Assembly (NCBI GenBank): GCA_016721435.1
Contig: JADKIC010000004.1
Coordinates: forward strand, 186,001-250,000
Origin: Bacteroidota bacterium
GTDB lineage: Bacteria; Bacteroidota; Bacteroidia; AKYH767-A; OLB10
Length of the DNA: 64,000 nt
Direction of reading: 5' to 3'
This document shows, in pieces, positions 36,292 to 44,329 of this stretch. The notes under the pieces are model-generated. The model was not told the DNA's origin, did not search any database, and worked only from the letters and a program-made list of their open reading frames with translations. Made by a program: the position numbers and the translations under genes. Position 1 is the first letter of the stretch; the number at the start of each line of letters is the position of its first letter.

Positions 36292-37008
36292 GTGACAAAG
36301 CTAAGCGTTAACATCAACAAAATTGCAACCCTCCGAAATGCGCGTGGAGGAAATTTCCCTGATTTAGTTCAGGCCGCAATAGATATTCAAAAGTTTGGTG
36401 CTGATGGTATTACCATACATCCGCGTCCCGATGAACGACATATCCGATACAGCGATGTGTATAACTTGAAAAAGGTAGTCACCACAGAGTTTAATATTGA
36501 AGGCTATCCATCCATGGATTTTATGAAATTGGTGGATGATGTTCGTCCGGAGCAGGTGACCTTAGTGCCGGATCCGCCCGGGGTATTGACTTCCAACGCC
36601 GGCTGGGATATGATCACACATCAATCTTTTCTGCGGGATGTGGTCTCTTTTTTCAAATCCATTGGCTGTCGGGTCAGTTTATTTGTCGATCCTTCTGCCG
36701 GGATGGTGGAAGCGGCGGCAACAACCGGCACAGATCGGGTGGAATTGTATACTGAAGCTTACGCCTCCGGTTTTGCAGAAGATCCATCACTGGCGATTCT
36801 TCCTTATCTCGAAGCTGCGCAGGCTGCGCATGCGGTCGGGTTGGGTTTAAATGCAGGTCATGATCTGAATCTTGCAAATCTTTCATATTTCCATCGCCTC
36901 ATTCCTTTCCTCCTTGAAGTGAGTATTGGACATGCGTTAATCAGTGATGCTTTGTATTTTGGATTGGAAGAAACGGTGAGGTTGTATAAAGATTGTTTGA
37001 AAGATTAA
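36292..37008 (+). CDS. pdxJ: Pyridoxine 5'-phosphate synthase
   Basis: PdxJ condenses 3-amino-2-oxopropyl phosphate with deoxyxylulose 5-phosphate, the last ring-forming step of DXP-dependent vitamin B6 synthesis. The 238-aa TIM barrel shows LSVNINKIATLRNARGG, ITIHPRPDERHI, FNIEGYPS, EQVTLVPDPPGVLTSNAGWD, and GLNAGHDLNLANL. The start is GTG at 36292, which puts the VNINK strand at residue 4 as in the family. It runs divergently from the CBS gene. Confidence 0.95.
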   Translation: MTKLSVNINKIATLRNARGGNFPDLVQAAIDIQKFGADGITIHPRPDERHIRYSDVYNLKKVVTTEFNIEGYPSMDFMKLVDDVRPEQVTLVPDPPGVLTSNAGWDMITHQSFLRDVVSFFKSIGCRVSLFVDPSAGMVEAAATTGTDRVELYTEAYASGFAEDPSLAILPYLEAAQAAHAVGLGLNAGHDLNLANLSYFHRLIPFLLEVSIGHALISDALYFGLEETVRLYKDCLKD

Positions 37009-37049
37009 AATTTGCGGTACATATAGATTTTAGTTTTGATTAACATTTT

Positions 37050-37364
37050 TTGCTGCTTGCTTCTCGCTGCTGGCTGCTTGCTTTTCTATAAACCCTGTCT
37101 GTAAAGATTACCGCAAGGACGCTAAGAAGCGCGGGGGTCGCAGGGAAATATCATAATAAATCATAATAATCATAAGCAATCTGCGGCCTATGTGACGGGA
37201 GAGATACCGATGAATGCGCTCGTGAATGGAGTTTATCTGGTCAATCTTATTACTGATGTGGAAAGTGTTTCTTCTAAGTTAGTCAAATTTTAGTTGAGTA
37301 TTAATTTTAGTTTACATAGTGTTTTTTGCTTCTGGCTTCTTGCTGCTGGCTGCTTGCTTTTTTA
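37050..37364 (-). repeat. Two inverted copies of the AGCAAG/CAGCCAG element with a GCGCAAAG-type element between
   Basis: Copies of the element first seen at 33878 lie at 37050-37086 and 37322-37364, in reverse orientation (TTTTTGCT...GGCTGCTTGC). Between them, 37110-37146 holds CCGCAAGGACGCTAAGAAGC and GGGTCGCAGGG, a degenerate member of the ACGCAAAG-type interspersed elements. Others are at 37381-37409 (CTGCGGCTCAGCGGCTCTGCG) and 37514-37553 (CACTGAGGCACTCAGAGCAC). The whole 37009-37624 interval lacks a credible gene. Confidence 0.7.
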
Positions 37365-37590
37365 CTGCGACTCTTATAAATTACTCTGCGGCTCAGCGGC
37401 TCTGCGTGACAATTTTGCAGTCCCTTTCGTCTTAAAATAATTTGTATTACCGAATAATATTAAGTGATTTTAGATGAATGAAGATTTTCGTTTTCGAAGG
37501 AATTTGTCGCTGTAACCACTGAGGCACTCAGAGCACTAAGGATCACAGAGGATTTTTCTTATAATAAGAATTCTAAATTCTTAAAACATT

Positions 37591-37630
37591 CATCAATTCA
37601 TCAATTCATCAACTCATCAATTCATTAATT
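37591..37630. repeat. CATCAATT octamer, five units, overlapping the M48 stop codon
   Basis: CATCAATT is repeated five times with two substitutions. The stop codon of the M48 protease gene (37625-37627) lies inside the last unit, so the array abuts or overwrote the gene's end. Confidence 0.85.
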
Positions 37631-38707
37631 GTCATTCTCGATTAGTTTTTTTATATTTAAAAATCTTTCCTCCAGATCAGTTCTTTGAACACCAGGGTAG
37701 GGGGCTGTTTTTATTTTATTCTGAAGATAATTTATTCTTTCTGAGGAGACGGGGTGCGTGCTCATCCAACCCGGAATGGAGATGTCGTTTTCTTTTTCGA
37801 GGATGTGAAAAAGGGAGATCATGCCTTTGGGATGAATTTGGTGTTTTTCAAGAAGAGCAAGTCCGCTCAGGTCGGCTTCTCTTTCGAATTTACGGGAGTA
37901 ACTGAGATTTTGTAGCTGATGGGCATTGTCGATGAAGATGGTCATGAGGCCGTTCACGTCATTGAGGATGAGAGTGAGCAAAAGATAGCCGGAAAGGTTT
38001 CTGCATAAAAGACGCATGGAGTGGCGGTGGGTGACATGCGATATTTCATGCGCCATTACCGCCGCGAGTTCTTCCTGCTGATCCATTTTTTCGAGCAGAC
38101 CGGTGTAGATCATCATACGTCCATCGGGTAGGGCAAAGGCATTGACCTGATCGTCGCTGATGGCGGTAATGCGATACCGTGAGTCGAGTTCGGGTGCCAT
38201 CTCCCGCAGGAAACTGTTGAGCTCGACACTGAGCAGCGAATCGTTTTCTCCTGTAAAGAGTTCATCTGCGGTGAAACTTGCGCCCAGTTTTTCATCTACA
38301 CTTAAAGGAATATAATCGACAGCCTTTTCCGCTAATGCCGGTACCACATAAAAATAGAGTCCGGCACAAAAAGCAAGTACACCCAATGCGATGGCGATAT
38401 GCGCTGCTAACCCGGCATTCAATAAACGATGATACCAGATATTCCCCTCATTCATCCTGTTGAGATGCAGGAATTCTTCAATGAATTGTGCATTCCTGAT
38501 CTCGATGATGCGACGGGTAGTGCCTGTGGTGGCCAGCAGTATGAATTCCTTTTCGCGGTGATTGATGCGCAGTTCACGGAAAGAAAAGCGAAGCTGTTGT
38601 TCGTCCTCTGTCTCCACAATAAGTTCCTGTGTCGCCCCCGACAGGTAACAATTCACCTCGAAGGCTTTTGCACTAACGCCGTTATAAAAGCGAGCAGGAT
38701 AGTTCAT
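37625..38707 (-). CDS. Membrane-associated M48-family zinc metallopeptidase
   Basis: The catalytic zinc motif is HEISHVTHRH (about residue 220), with the downstream Glu ligand in FEREADLSGL, the M48 arrangement. A hydrophobic helix (IAIALGVLAFCAGLYFYVV, about residue 100-120) anchors it, with the protease domain after it. The N-terminal 85 residues form a beta-rich domain of unknown type. The start at ATG 38707 (MNYPARF) is preferred; the frame also opens with TTG at 38725, which overlaps the DUF898 stop. Pairing of a DUF898 protein with an M48 protease is a known genomic association, suggesting joint membrane-protein quality control (inference). Confidence 0.9.
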   Translation of the reverse strand: MNYPARFYNGVSAKAFEVNCYLSGATQELIVETEDEQQLRFSFRELRINHREKEFILLATTGTTRRIIEIRNAQFIEEFLHLNRMNEGNIWYHRLLNAGLAAHIAIALGVLAFCAGLYFYVVPALAEKAVDYIPLSVDEKLGASFTADELFTGENDSLLSVELNSFLREMAPELDSRYRITAISDDQVNAFALPDGRMMIYTGLLEKMDQQEELAAVMAHEISHVTHRHSMRLLCRNLSGYLLLTLILNDVNGLMTIFIDNAHQLQNLSYSRKFEREADLSGLALLEKHQIHPKGMISLFHILEKENDISIPGWMSTHPVSSERINYLQNKIKTAPYPGVQRTDLEERFLNIKKLIENDN

Positions 38708-38721
38708 TGGCGAAGTCAGGG

Positions 38722-39687
38722 TCAAATGACAAAACCAAGGTCGAGCATATCCGACATATCCTCTCCGGTGGCATCTGTATAAGCGCCCTCTGATTGAACC
38801 AGTTTATCCGTATCGATGTCTCCTGTTACCTGAATCTTAGAGAATATGAAGTTCATTGTACGGGCAACCACCCATGGAAAACCAATACCCAGAGTGAAAA
38901 TGAGTAAGAGCAGGTTGACGATGATCAGTGCGAAGAAATCTCCTCCGGTAGCGATGGATTTCAGTTTGATATTATCTTCACCATGTTGCAGGCTCAGGCG
39001 ATCGATGTAATAAGCGAACAATTCTTTTTGCCACCAGAACATATAGATGCCCAAAGTGAAGATGGTGAAAAAATAGCCTTTGATATTGAGTAAAAAGTAT
39101 TCGCCCCCGCTGCCTTTATAGTTGAAGGAGGCATTGCCGAAACGTATGTTGCTCAATACATAAGTGCGGAGGTTGATGGCCATCCATGCCCCGTAAATTC
39201 CAAGGGAAATCAGCGTGAAGAACATCTCCTTGAAAAATAAGAGCATGAATTCATTTCTGTCACCGCGGTACCCGAAACGAATTCCTCTCCAGCTGGTTCT
39301 CGACATACGGTATTTATAACTTCCATGAATGGCTAAGGGGATGATAAAAATTAAACCCAGATAAAACCAGATGAGTCCTGCGACCATTTGTTCGTAGATA
39401 ATGCCGGCAACAAGTCCACCGTAAATTAGAGTAAAGATGAGTATCGCCTTGATAAACCCTTTGAACATCTCCTTCCCGGTTCCGTGAAATTCAAAACGGC
39501 TGCTGTCGAATTCGGTTGCACCATATAAGAACTGCATCTCCCTCGCTTTCGCCCAGGGATAATAGAGTCCCAGGGTAAGGACTGTTAACAAGAGATTGAC
39601 GATGGCAATTCCAAAATAGGTGCTGCCTTTACCGGTGAAGGAAAGAGGGTAGACGCGTTGGTTTGTTAAAGTAGTGGTTTCAATCAT
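38722..39687 (-). CDS. DUF898 (YjgN-type) multi-pass membrane protein
   Basis: The 321-aa product has about eight membrane helices in a repeated pattern. The characteristic DUF898 repeat 'NLLLTxxTLGLYYPWAxAR' appears at about residues 31-50 and again as NLLLLIFTLGIGFPWVVAR near residue 255, with SLGIYGAWMAINLRTYVLSN in between. The ends of the helices carry the family's PW..AR.M motif. Function is unknown. It is immediately followed by the M48 protease gene (overlapping if TTG is used as its start). Confidence 0.88.
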   Translation of the reverse strand: MIETTTLTNQRVYPLSFTGKGSTYFGIAIVNLLLTVLTLGLYYPWAKAREMQFLYGATEFDSSRFEFHGTGKEMFKGFIKAILIFTLIYGGLVAGIIYEQMVAGLIWFYLGLIFIIPLAIHGSYKYRMSRTSWRGIRFGYRGDRNEFMLLFFKEMFFTLISLGIYGAWMAINLRTYVLSNIRFGNASFNYKGSGGEYFLLNIKGYFFTIFTLGIYMFWWQKELFAYYIDRLSLQHGEDNIKLKSIATGGDFFALIIVNLLLLIFTLGIGFPWVVARTMNFIFSKIQVTGDIDTDKLVQSEGAYTDATGEDMSDMLDLGFVI

Positions 39688-39729
39688 AGTGTTGGGTGAT
39701 CAGGAATTTTCGGAACTAAAATAGTGTTT

Positions 39730-40107
39730 AATTCAGAATTCAGAATGCAGAATTCAGAATTGCCCCCCAAGGCCCCCTCCCCCCCGAATTTTGGAATTTG
39801 GATATGGGGTAGGTTTTGGAATTGAGATAGCGTATAACTTTTTATATGAATTTTAGATCCTGTCGGACTATAAATGTATATTCCAGATGCAACGATTGTC
39901 TCAGTGAATTTCCGGAAATAAGATTATCAAAATGCAATGAGGCCTTCGAAGAGATCTTCAAAGAGATTAACCAGGGATTTATCTCGAAAATCATAGTTCT
40001 TCATTACATAAATCGTCCTCAATTCCCAACCTGCCTGCCGGCAGGCAGGTTCCCAATTCTGCATTCCTAAATCCTAATTCTGAATTCTGAATTCTGCATT
40101 CTGAATT
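39730..40107. repeat. AATTCAG-type inverted arms enclosing a 24-bp palindrome
   Basis: The left arm (39730-39761) is built of GAATTCA/GAATGCA units and the right arm (40077-40107) of the complementary TGAATTC/TGCATTC units. A perfect 24-bp palindrome, AACCTGCCTGCC joined to its reverse complement, occupies 40028-40051. The right arm overlaps the serA stop codon (40106-40108). A 74-codon plus-strand frame (39846-40070) crosses the palindrome and is doubtful. The arrangement resembles a mobile palindromic element, but no terminal duplication was established. Confidence 0.65.
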
Positions 40108-41332
40108 AATACAGGCTCCGCGTGCGAATCGTATGTTTTACCTTCTTCAACTCCGCCATAACCCTCGTGCTGCTCTTCTTATCAATATCCAACACCACAT
40201 AGCCGATCTCCTCATTCGTCTTCAAATATTGTCCGAGGATATTTACTTTCATTTTGGAGAGGACTCCATTGATTTGCGAAAGTACACCCGGTACATTGCG
40301 GTGAACGTGCAAAATGCGATGAGCGTTATGCAACACCGGCAGACTAATCTCCGGAACAGTCAGCGACCCCGAACTGCTGCCACTCTCAATAAAGGCAATA
40401 ATTTTTTCCGCGACATCCAAACCGATGGCCTCTTGCGCTTCTACTGTGCTGCCCCCGATATGCGGAGTCAGAATCACGTTAGGCAATCCTTGTAATGGAG
40501 AGGCAAAAACATCTTTATTGCTTTTAGGTTCTTCAGGGAACACGTCGACGGCAAGTCCACCGAGGTGTTTTTTCTCGAGTGCATCTTTCACCGCCCAGAC
40601 ATCCATCACATCTCCACGACTTAAATTCACCAGTACTGCACCCGGCTTCATCTTTTTAAGACGTGCTGCGTTGATGAGATCCCTCGTATCGGGAGTACCC
40701 GGGACATGCAGCGTGATAATATCCGATTTTTTTAGCAGATCATCAATGGAACGGCTGGCTTGCGCATTTCCCAGCACCAGCTTAGAGGTGATGTCATAAA
40801 ATAAAACTTTCATTCCAAGTGCTTCAGCAAGGACCGATACCTGCGAACCGATATGGCCATAGCCGATAATACCGAGTGTCTTCCCGCGTACTTCGTAGCA
40901 ATCCTTACTTTCCTTCAGCCAAAGTCCATGATGTGCACCCTCACTCTTTTCAAAAACGCGACGCATGAGCATAATGCCTAAACCGATGACGAGTTCAGCA
41001 ACAGAACGTGTATTCGAAAACGGTGAATTGAAAACGGCAATACCCTGCTTACGGGCTTCATCCATTTTGATTTGATTGGTTCCGATACAAAAGGCGCCCA
41101 CGGCAATTAATCGTTCTGCATTCTTCAACACCGTTTCCGTCAACTGCGTTTTTGAACGAATGCCCACCACATGCACTTTTGAAATTTTATCAGAAAGTTC
41201 TTTCTCGGAAAGGGAACCGCTAATGGATTCAATATCGGTATAGCCGGAATCTCTCAGTAACTTAATTGCTGAAGGATGAATGTTTTCCAGTAAAAGAATT
41301 TTTAATTTTTCCTTGGGGTACGATGTGTTCAT
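40106..41332 (-). CDS. serA: D-3-phosphoglycerate dehydrogenase with ACT domain
   Basis: SerA oxidises 3-phosphoglycerate, the committed step of serine synthesis. The 408-aa product has the Rossmann motif (TLGIIGYGHIGSQV), the family signature with the catalytic Arg (VLVNLSRGDVMDV), the Glu in LAVDVFPEEP, and the catalytic His in NVILTPHIGGST. The C-terminal ACT domain (HRNVPGVLSQINGVLSK...EIGYVVLDID) marks the short, serine-inhibited E. coli-type enzyme. It is divergent from fbp across 140 bases. Its last codons lie in the right arm of the flanking repeat. Confidence 0.95.
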   Translation of the reverse strand: MNTSYPKEKLKILLLENIHPSAIKLLRDSGYTDIESISGSLSEKELSDKISKVHVVGIRSKTQLTETVLKNAERLIAVGAFCIGTNQIKMDEARKQGIAVFNSPFSNTRSVAELVIGLGIMLMRRVFEKSEGAHHGLWLKESKDCYEVRGKTLGIIGYGHIGSQVSVLAEALGMKVLFYDITSKLVLGNAQASRSIDDLLKKSDIITLHVPGTPDTRDLINAARLKKMKPGAVLVNLSRGDVMDVWAVKDALEKKHLGGLAVDVFPEEPKSNKDVFASPLQGLPNVILTPHIGGSTVEAQEAIGLDVAEKIIAFIESGSSSGSLTVPEISLPVLHNAHRILHVHRNVPGVLSQINGVLSKMKVNILGQYLKTNEEIGYVVLDIDKKSSTRVMAELKKVKHTIRTRSLY

Positions 41333-41336
41333 GCTG

Positions 41337-41344
41337 CAAGATTA
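41337..41344 (-). promoter_or_regulatory. -7 element directly before serA
   Basis: The minus strand reads TAATCTTG, followed by CAGC and the serA ATG. This is nearly identical to the arrangement before pdxJ (TAATCTTGCATC) and coaX (TAATATTGCATC). Confidence 0.45.
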
Positions 41345-41445
41345 GAAATTATGCAGGAATGAAATTGGTGGTACCGCTTAAAATTTTAAACAGGTCTGCG
41401 TTGGTGAAAAAGGGGAGGATTGAAACTTTGAACCCAATGATTGAG

Positions 41446-41453
41446 TATATTTG
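41446..41453 (+). promoter_or_regulatory. -7 promoter element of fbp
   Basis: TATATTTG is a perfect TAnnTTTG 19 bases before the fbp ATG. A TTTG at 41427-41430 may be the -33 box, though the 15-base spacing is short. Confidence 0.45.
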
Positions 41454-41472
41454 TTTAATTAAGAAAAAGTCT

Positions 41473-42506
41473 ATGCAAACAGTTGCCCCTAAAGTACGCT
41501 TCATAACACTTGGACAGTTTATTATTGAACGGCAAACCGATTTCCCCTATGCGAAAGGAGAGTTGAGCCGCTTGTTGCGCGATATCGGTATAGCCGCGAA
41601 AATCGTGAACAGAGAAGTGAATAAAGCAGGACTTGCAGATATTTTGGGCGACTTTGGCGATACCAATGTGCAGGGTGAAGATCAGAAAAGCTGGATGTTT
41701 ATGCCAACGAACAATTCATCAGCGCGCTTGGTGCCGGTGGAGAGTGTATTGCCATTGCTTCTGAAGAGAATGAAGAGTTGATAGAGATTGACAGTAAGGT
41801 TTCGAAGAATGCGCGCTATGTGGTCTGTATGGATCCGCTGGATGGATCTTCGAACATCGATGTGAACGTGAGTATCGGTACCATTTTTTCGATCTACCGC
41901 AGAAAGGATGAACAGACCGGCAATAATTACCTCGCGGATTTTTTACAGAAAGGTGTGGAACAAGTCGCTGCGGGTTATGTGATTTATGGATCGAGTACGA
42001 TGCTGGTATATACAACCGGGAAGGGTGTGAACGGCTTTACACTGGATCCTTCCATCGGCGAATTTTGTTTGTCACACCCTGACATGAAAATTCCTGCCAC
42101 CGGTTCCATCTACAGTGTGAACGAAGGAAACTATACCCATTTCCCGCACGGTGTAAAAGAATATATTCGCTATTGCCAGCAGGAAGATAAAGCCACCAAC
42201 CGGCCATATTCGACGCGTTATATTGGTTCGCTGGTAGCGGATTTTCACCGCAATATGATTAAAGGTGGTATTTATATTTATCCGTCTACTGCAAAATCAC
42301 CTAATGGTAAACTGCGTTTGCTCTACGAATGCAATCCTCTTGCTTTTATCATTGAACAAGCCGGCGGACTGGCATCAGATGGCTTCCAACGCATCGTAGA
42401 AATTCAACCGGAATCCCTGCACCAGCGCACACCTTTGTTCATTGGTTCTTACGAGATGGTAAAGAAGGCGGAGGAGATGATGGCGCAGTATTCTTCCCCT
42501 AAATAA
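41473..42506 (+). CDS. fbp: Fructose-1,6-bisphosphatase class 1, one frameshift
   Basis: Fbp removes the 1-phosphate in gluconeogenesis. The start at ATG 41473 (MQTVAPKVRFITLGQFI) fits the family. Key motifs are GELSRLLRDIGIAAKIV, the metal-binding VVCMDPLDGSSNIDVNVSIGTIF, GYVIYGSSTMLVYTTG, RYIGSLVADFHR and YPSTAKSPNGKLRLLYE. The AAAA at 41686-41689 has lost one A; adding it restores EDQKKLDVYANEQFISAL and joins both halves. The restored length is about 344 aa, normal for the class. Confidence 0.95.
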
Positions 42507-42540
42507 GCAGACAATTTATAAAAGTAATCGAAAATTGATT

Positions 42541-43737
42541 TTATTTTTCTCCCTGTAATTCACAAACCGCTAACCACGCCATCAGTCCTGTACCGATCGT
42601 TAAGGCTGATTCATCTATATCAAAAGTAGGTGTATGTACAGAGGAAGTAATGCCTCTTGCTTCATTACGGGTGCCTAATCGGTAGAAGCAGGCTTTTGTT
42701 TTTTGAGAATAGAAAGCAAAATCTTCAGCAGCCATCCAGATATCGAGGTCCAGTACATTTTCTTTTCCGAGATAGTTGATGGCATTGCTCTTTGCTCTTG
42801 CGGTGAGGACTTCATCATTTACTAATGCCGGATATCCTTTGCGTATTTCAAATTCGAGTTGGCCGCCCATGGATTGTACCAGTTGATGCGCGAGGTCGGT
42901 CATGCGTTGATGGGCTTCTCCTCTCCATTGTTCATTGAGCGTGCGGAAAGTGCCTTCTACATAGACTTCGTCAGGAATAACATTGGTGGCACCATTGGCG
43001 ATTACTTTTCCAAAGGAAAGCACACTGGGCAATGTCGGATTAGCGGTCCTGCTTACAATTTGCTGCATGGCTACAATGAGGTGGGAAGTGATGAGCACCG
43101 GATCGATGTTGAGATGGGGCATGGCGCCGTGTCCGCCTTTTCCTTTTATCTTCAAATACAATTCATCGGTACTCGCCATGTAAATTCCACTCCTGAATCC
43201 CACCATCCCTGCCGGAATCAAGGGCATCACATGTTGTCCGAGGATGCCTGCGGGAGTCGGATTTTCCAATACGCCTTCCCTGATCATCATCGATGCGCCA
43301 CCCGGTAATTTTTCTTCTCCGGGTTGAAAAATTAATTTGACAGTGCCTTCAAACCGATCTTTCAACGAGAGTAGTATGTTCGCAGCGCCCAGTAAGGAAG
43401 AAGTATGCACATCGTGTCCGCAGGCATGCATCACACCGGGATTCAGACTTCGGTAAGGCACATCGTTCGCTTCTGTGATGGGCAATGCATCCATATCCGC
43501 CCGCAATGCTACTGTTTTTTTACCGGGATTTTTTCCTTCTATGAGTCCAACGAGTCCGGTACCTGCAACCTTATCTTTAAACGAAATACCCATCTCCCGA
43601 AGTTTCTCCCCAACAAATGCCGCGGTCTTGAACTCGTGAAAAGACAATTCAGGATGCATATGTAAATGATGACGCATCGCCACAATATCTTTCTGCTGCT
43701 TTGAAGCCAGGTCCTGTATTTCTTTCGGTTGAATCAT
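42541..43737 (-). CDS. M20-family amidohydrolase (N-acyl-amino-acid hydrolase type)
   Basis: The 398-aa product carries the M20 zinc-site pattern of the hippurate hydrolase/IAA-amino-acid hydrolase group: RHHLHMHPELSFHE, LRADMDALPI, MHACGHDVHTSSLLGAA, and IFQPGEEKLPGGA with the catalytic Glu pair. KGKGGHGAMPH marks the dimerisation-lid domain, and AEDFAFY is near the end. There is no signal peptide, so it is cytosolic. It hydrolyses N-acyl or peptide amide bonds; the exact substrate cannot be read from sequence. Confidence 0.92.
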   Translation of the reverse strand: MIQPKEIQDLASKQQKDIVAMRHHLHMHPELSFHEFKTAAFVGEKLREMGISFKDKVAGTGLVGLIEGKNPGKKTVALRADMDALPITEANDVPYRSLNPGVMHACGHDVHTSSLLGAANILLSLKDRFEGTVKLIFQPGEEKLPGGASMMIREGVLENPTPAGILGQHVMPLIPAGMVGFRSGIYMASTDELYLKIKGKGGHGAMPHLNIDPVLITSHLIVAMQQIVSRTANPTLPSVLSFGKVIANGATNVIPDEVYVEGTFRTLNEQWRGEAHQRMTDLAHQLVQSMGGQLEFEIRKGYPALVNDEVLTARAKSNAINYLGKENVLDLDIWMAAEDFAFYSQKTKACFYRLGTRNEARGITSSVHTPTFDIDESALTIGTGLMAWLAVCELQGEK

Positions 43738-43754
43738 GATTTAAATTATTATCT

Positions 43755-43762
43755 CAAAAGTA
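43755..43762 (-). promoter_or_regulatory. -7 promoter element of the M20 gene
   Basis: The minus strand reads TACTTTTG, a perfect TAnnTTTG, 17 bases before the start codon. No clear -33 box. Confidence 0.4.
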
Positions 43763-43839
43763 CAGTATTATTTTTATTATAATTAGTACTTGTAGGTGGG
43801 AGTAAGTTTTTCTGCTTAAAATGAATTGGCTTCCGGTGT

Positions 43840-44262
43840 GGAGGTGCCGCTCGCCATCGCGAGCGAAATCTCCATACGGAGATGGAGCCTCGCGACTATT
43901 GGTTTCCGGCTTTTGTGGCTACCGTCTGATGGATAAATATCGTGGGTTTAAAATTTAATATTTCTTTGAAGAAGTCAATTCCATACTTCTAAAATTTCAT
44001 TTGATATTTTTCGGTAAATTGTTTTAATTGGAAATTGGAAATCATCTATAAGGTGTCACGCAGAGGCGCAAAGACGCAGAGATTATGACTGTAAAGCTTC
44101 AAAGTCAAATAGAACTCATTCGTTAAAGATTCGAAGCCCAAATGAACTAATACACTAAAGCTTCGAAGTCCGACGGAGCCATTGAGGTGCAGAGTTTACT
44201 ACACTCACAACTTCGAAATCCGTCTTGAAAAAAGCAAGTAGCAAGCAGCCAGAAGCAAGCCG
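43840..44262. repeat. Cluster of short hairpins and repeats
   Basis: From left to right: hairpins GCTCGC/GCGAGC and ATCTCC/GGAGAT (about 43850-43885); an ACGCAGAGGCGCAAAGACGC element (44053-44083); and three degenerate 32-bp direct repeats starting at 44092, 44124 and 44156 (TAAAGCTTCGAAGTCC type). A fourth fragment lies near 44210, and a copy of the AGCAAG/CAGCCAG element at 44228-44262. No coding frame or RNA gene is credible in this roughly 590-base gap. Confidence 0.7.
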
Positions 44263-44329
44263 CCGTTACCTTCGTAACGAAAATTTAGTTACCACTATGA
44301 ATATTTTGCGAACCAAAATTTATTGGCAC

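Noticed and set aside
39846..40070. 74-codon plus-strand frame
   Set aside because: It crosses the 24-bp palindrome, whose translation gives a CLPAGR segment, and shows no domain or start signal.
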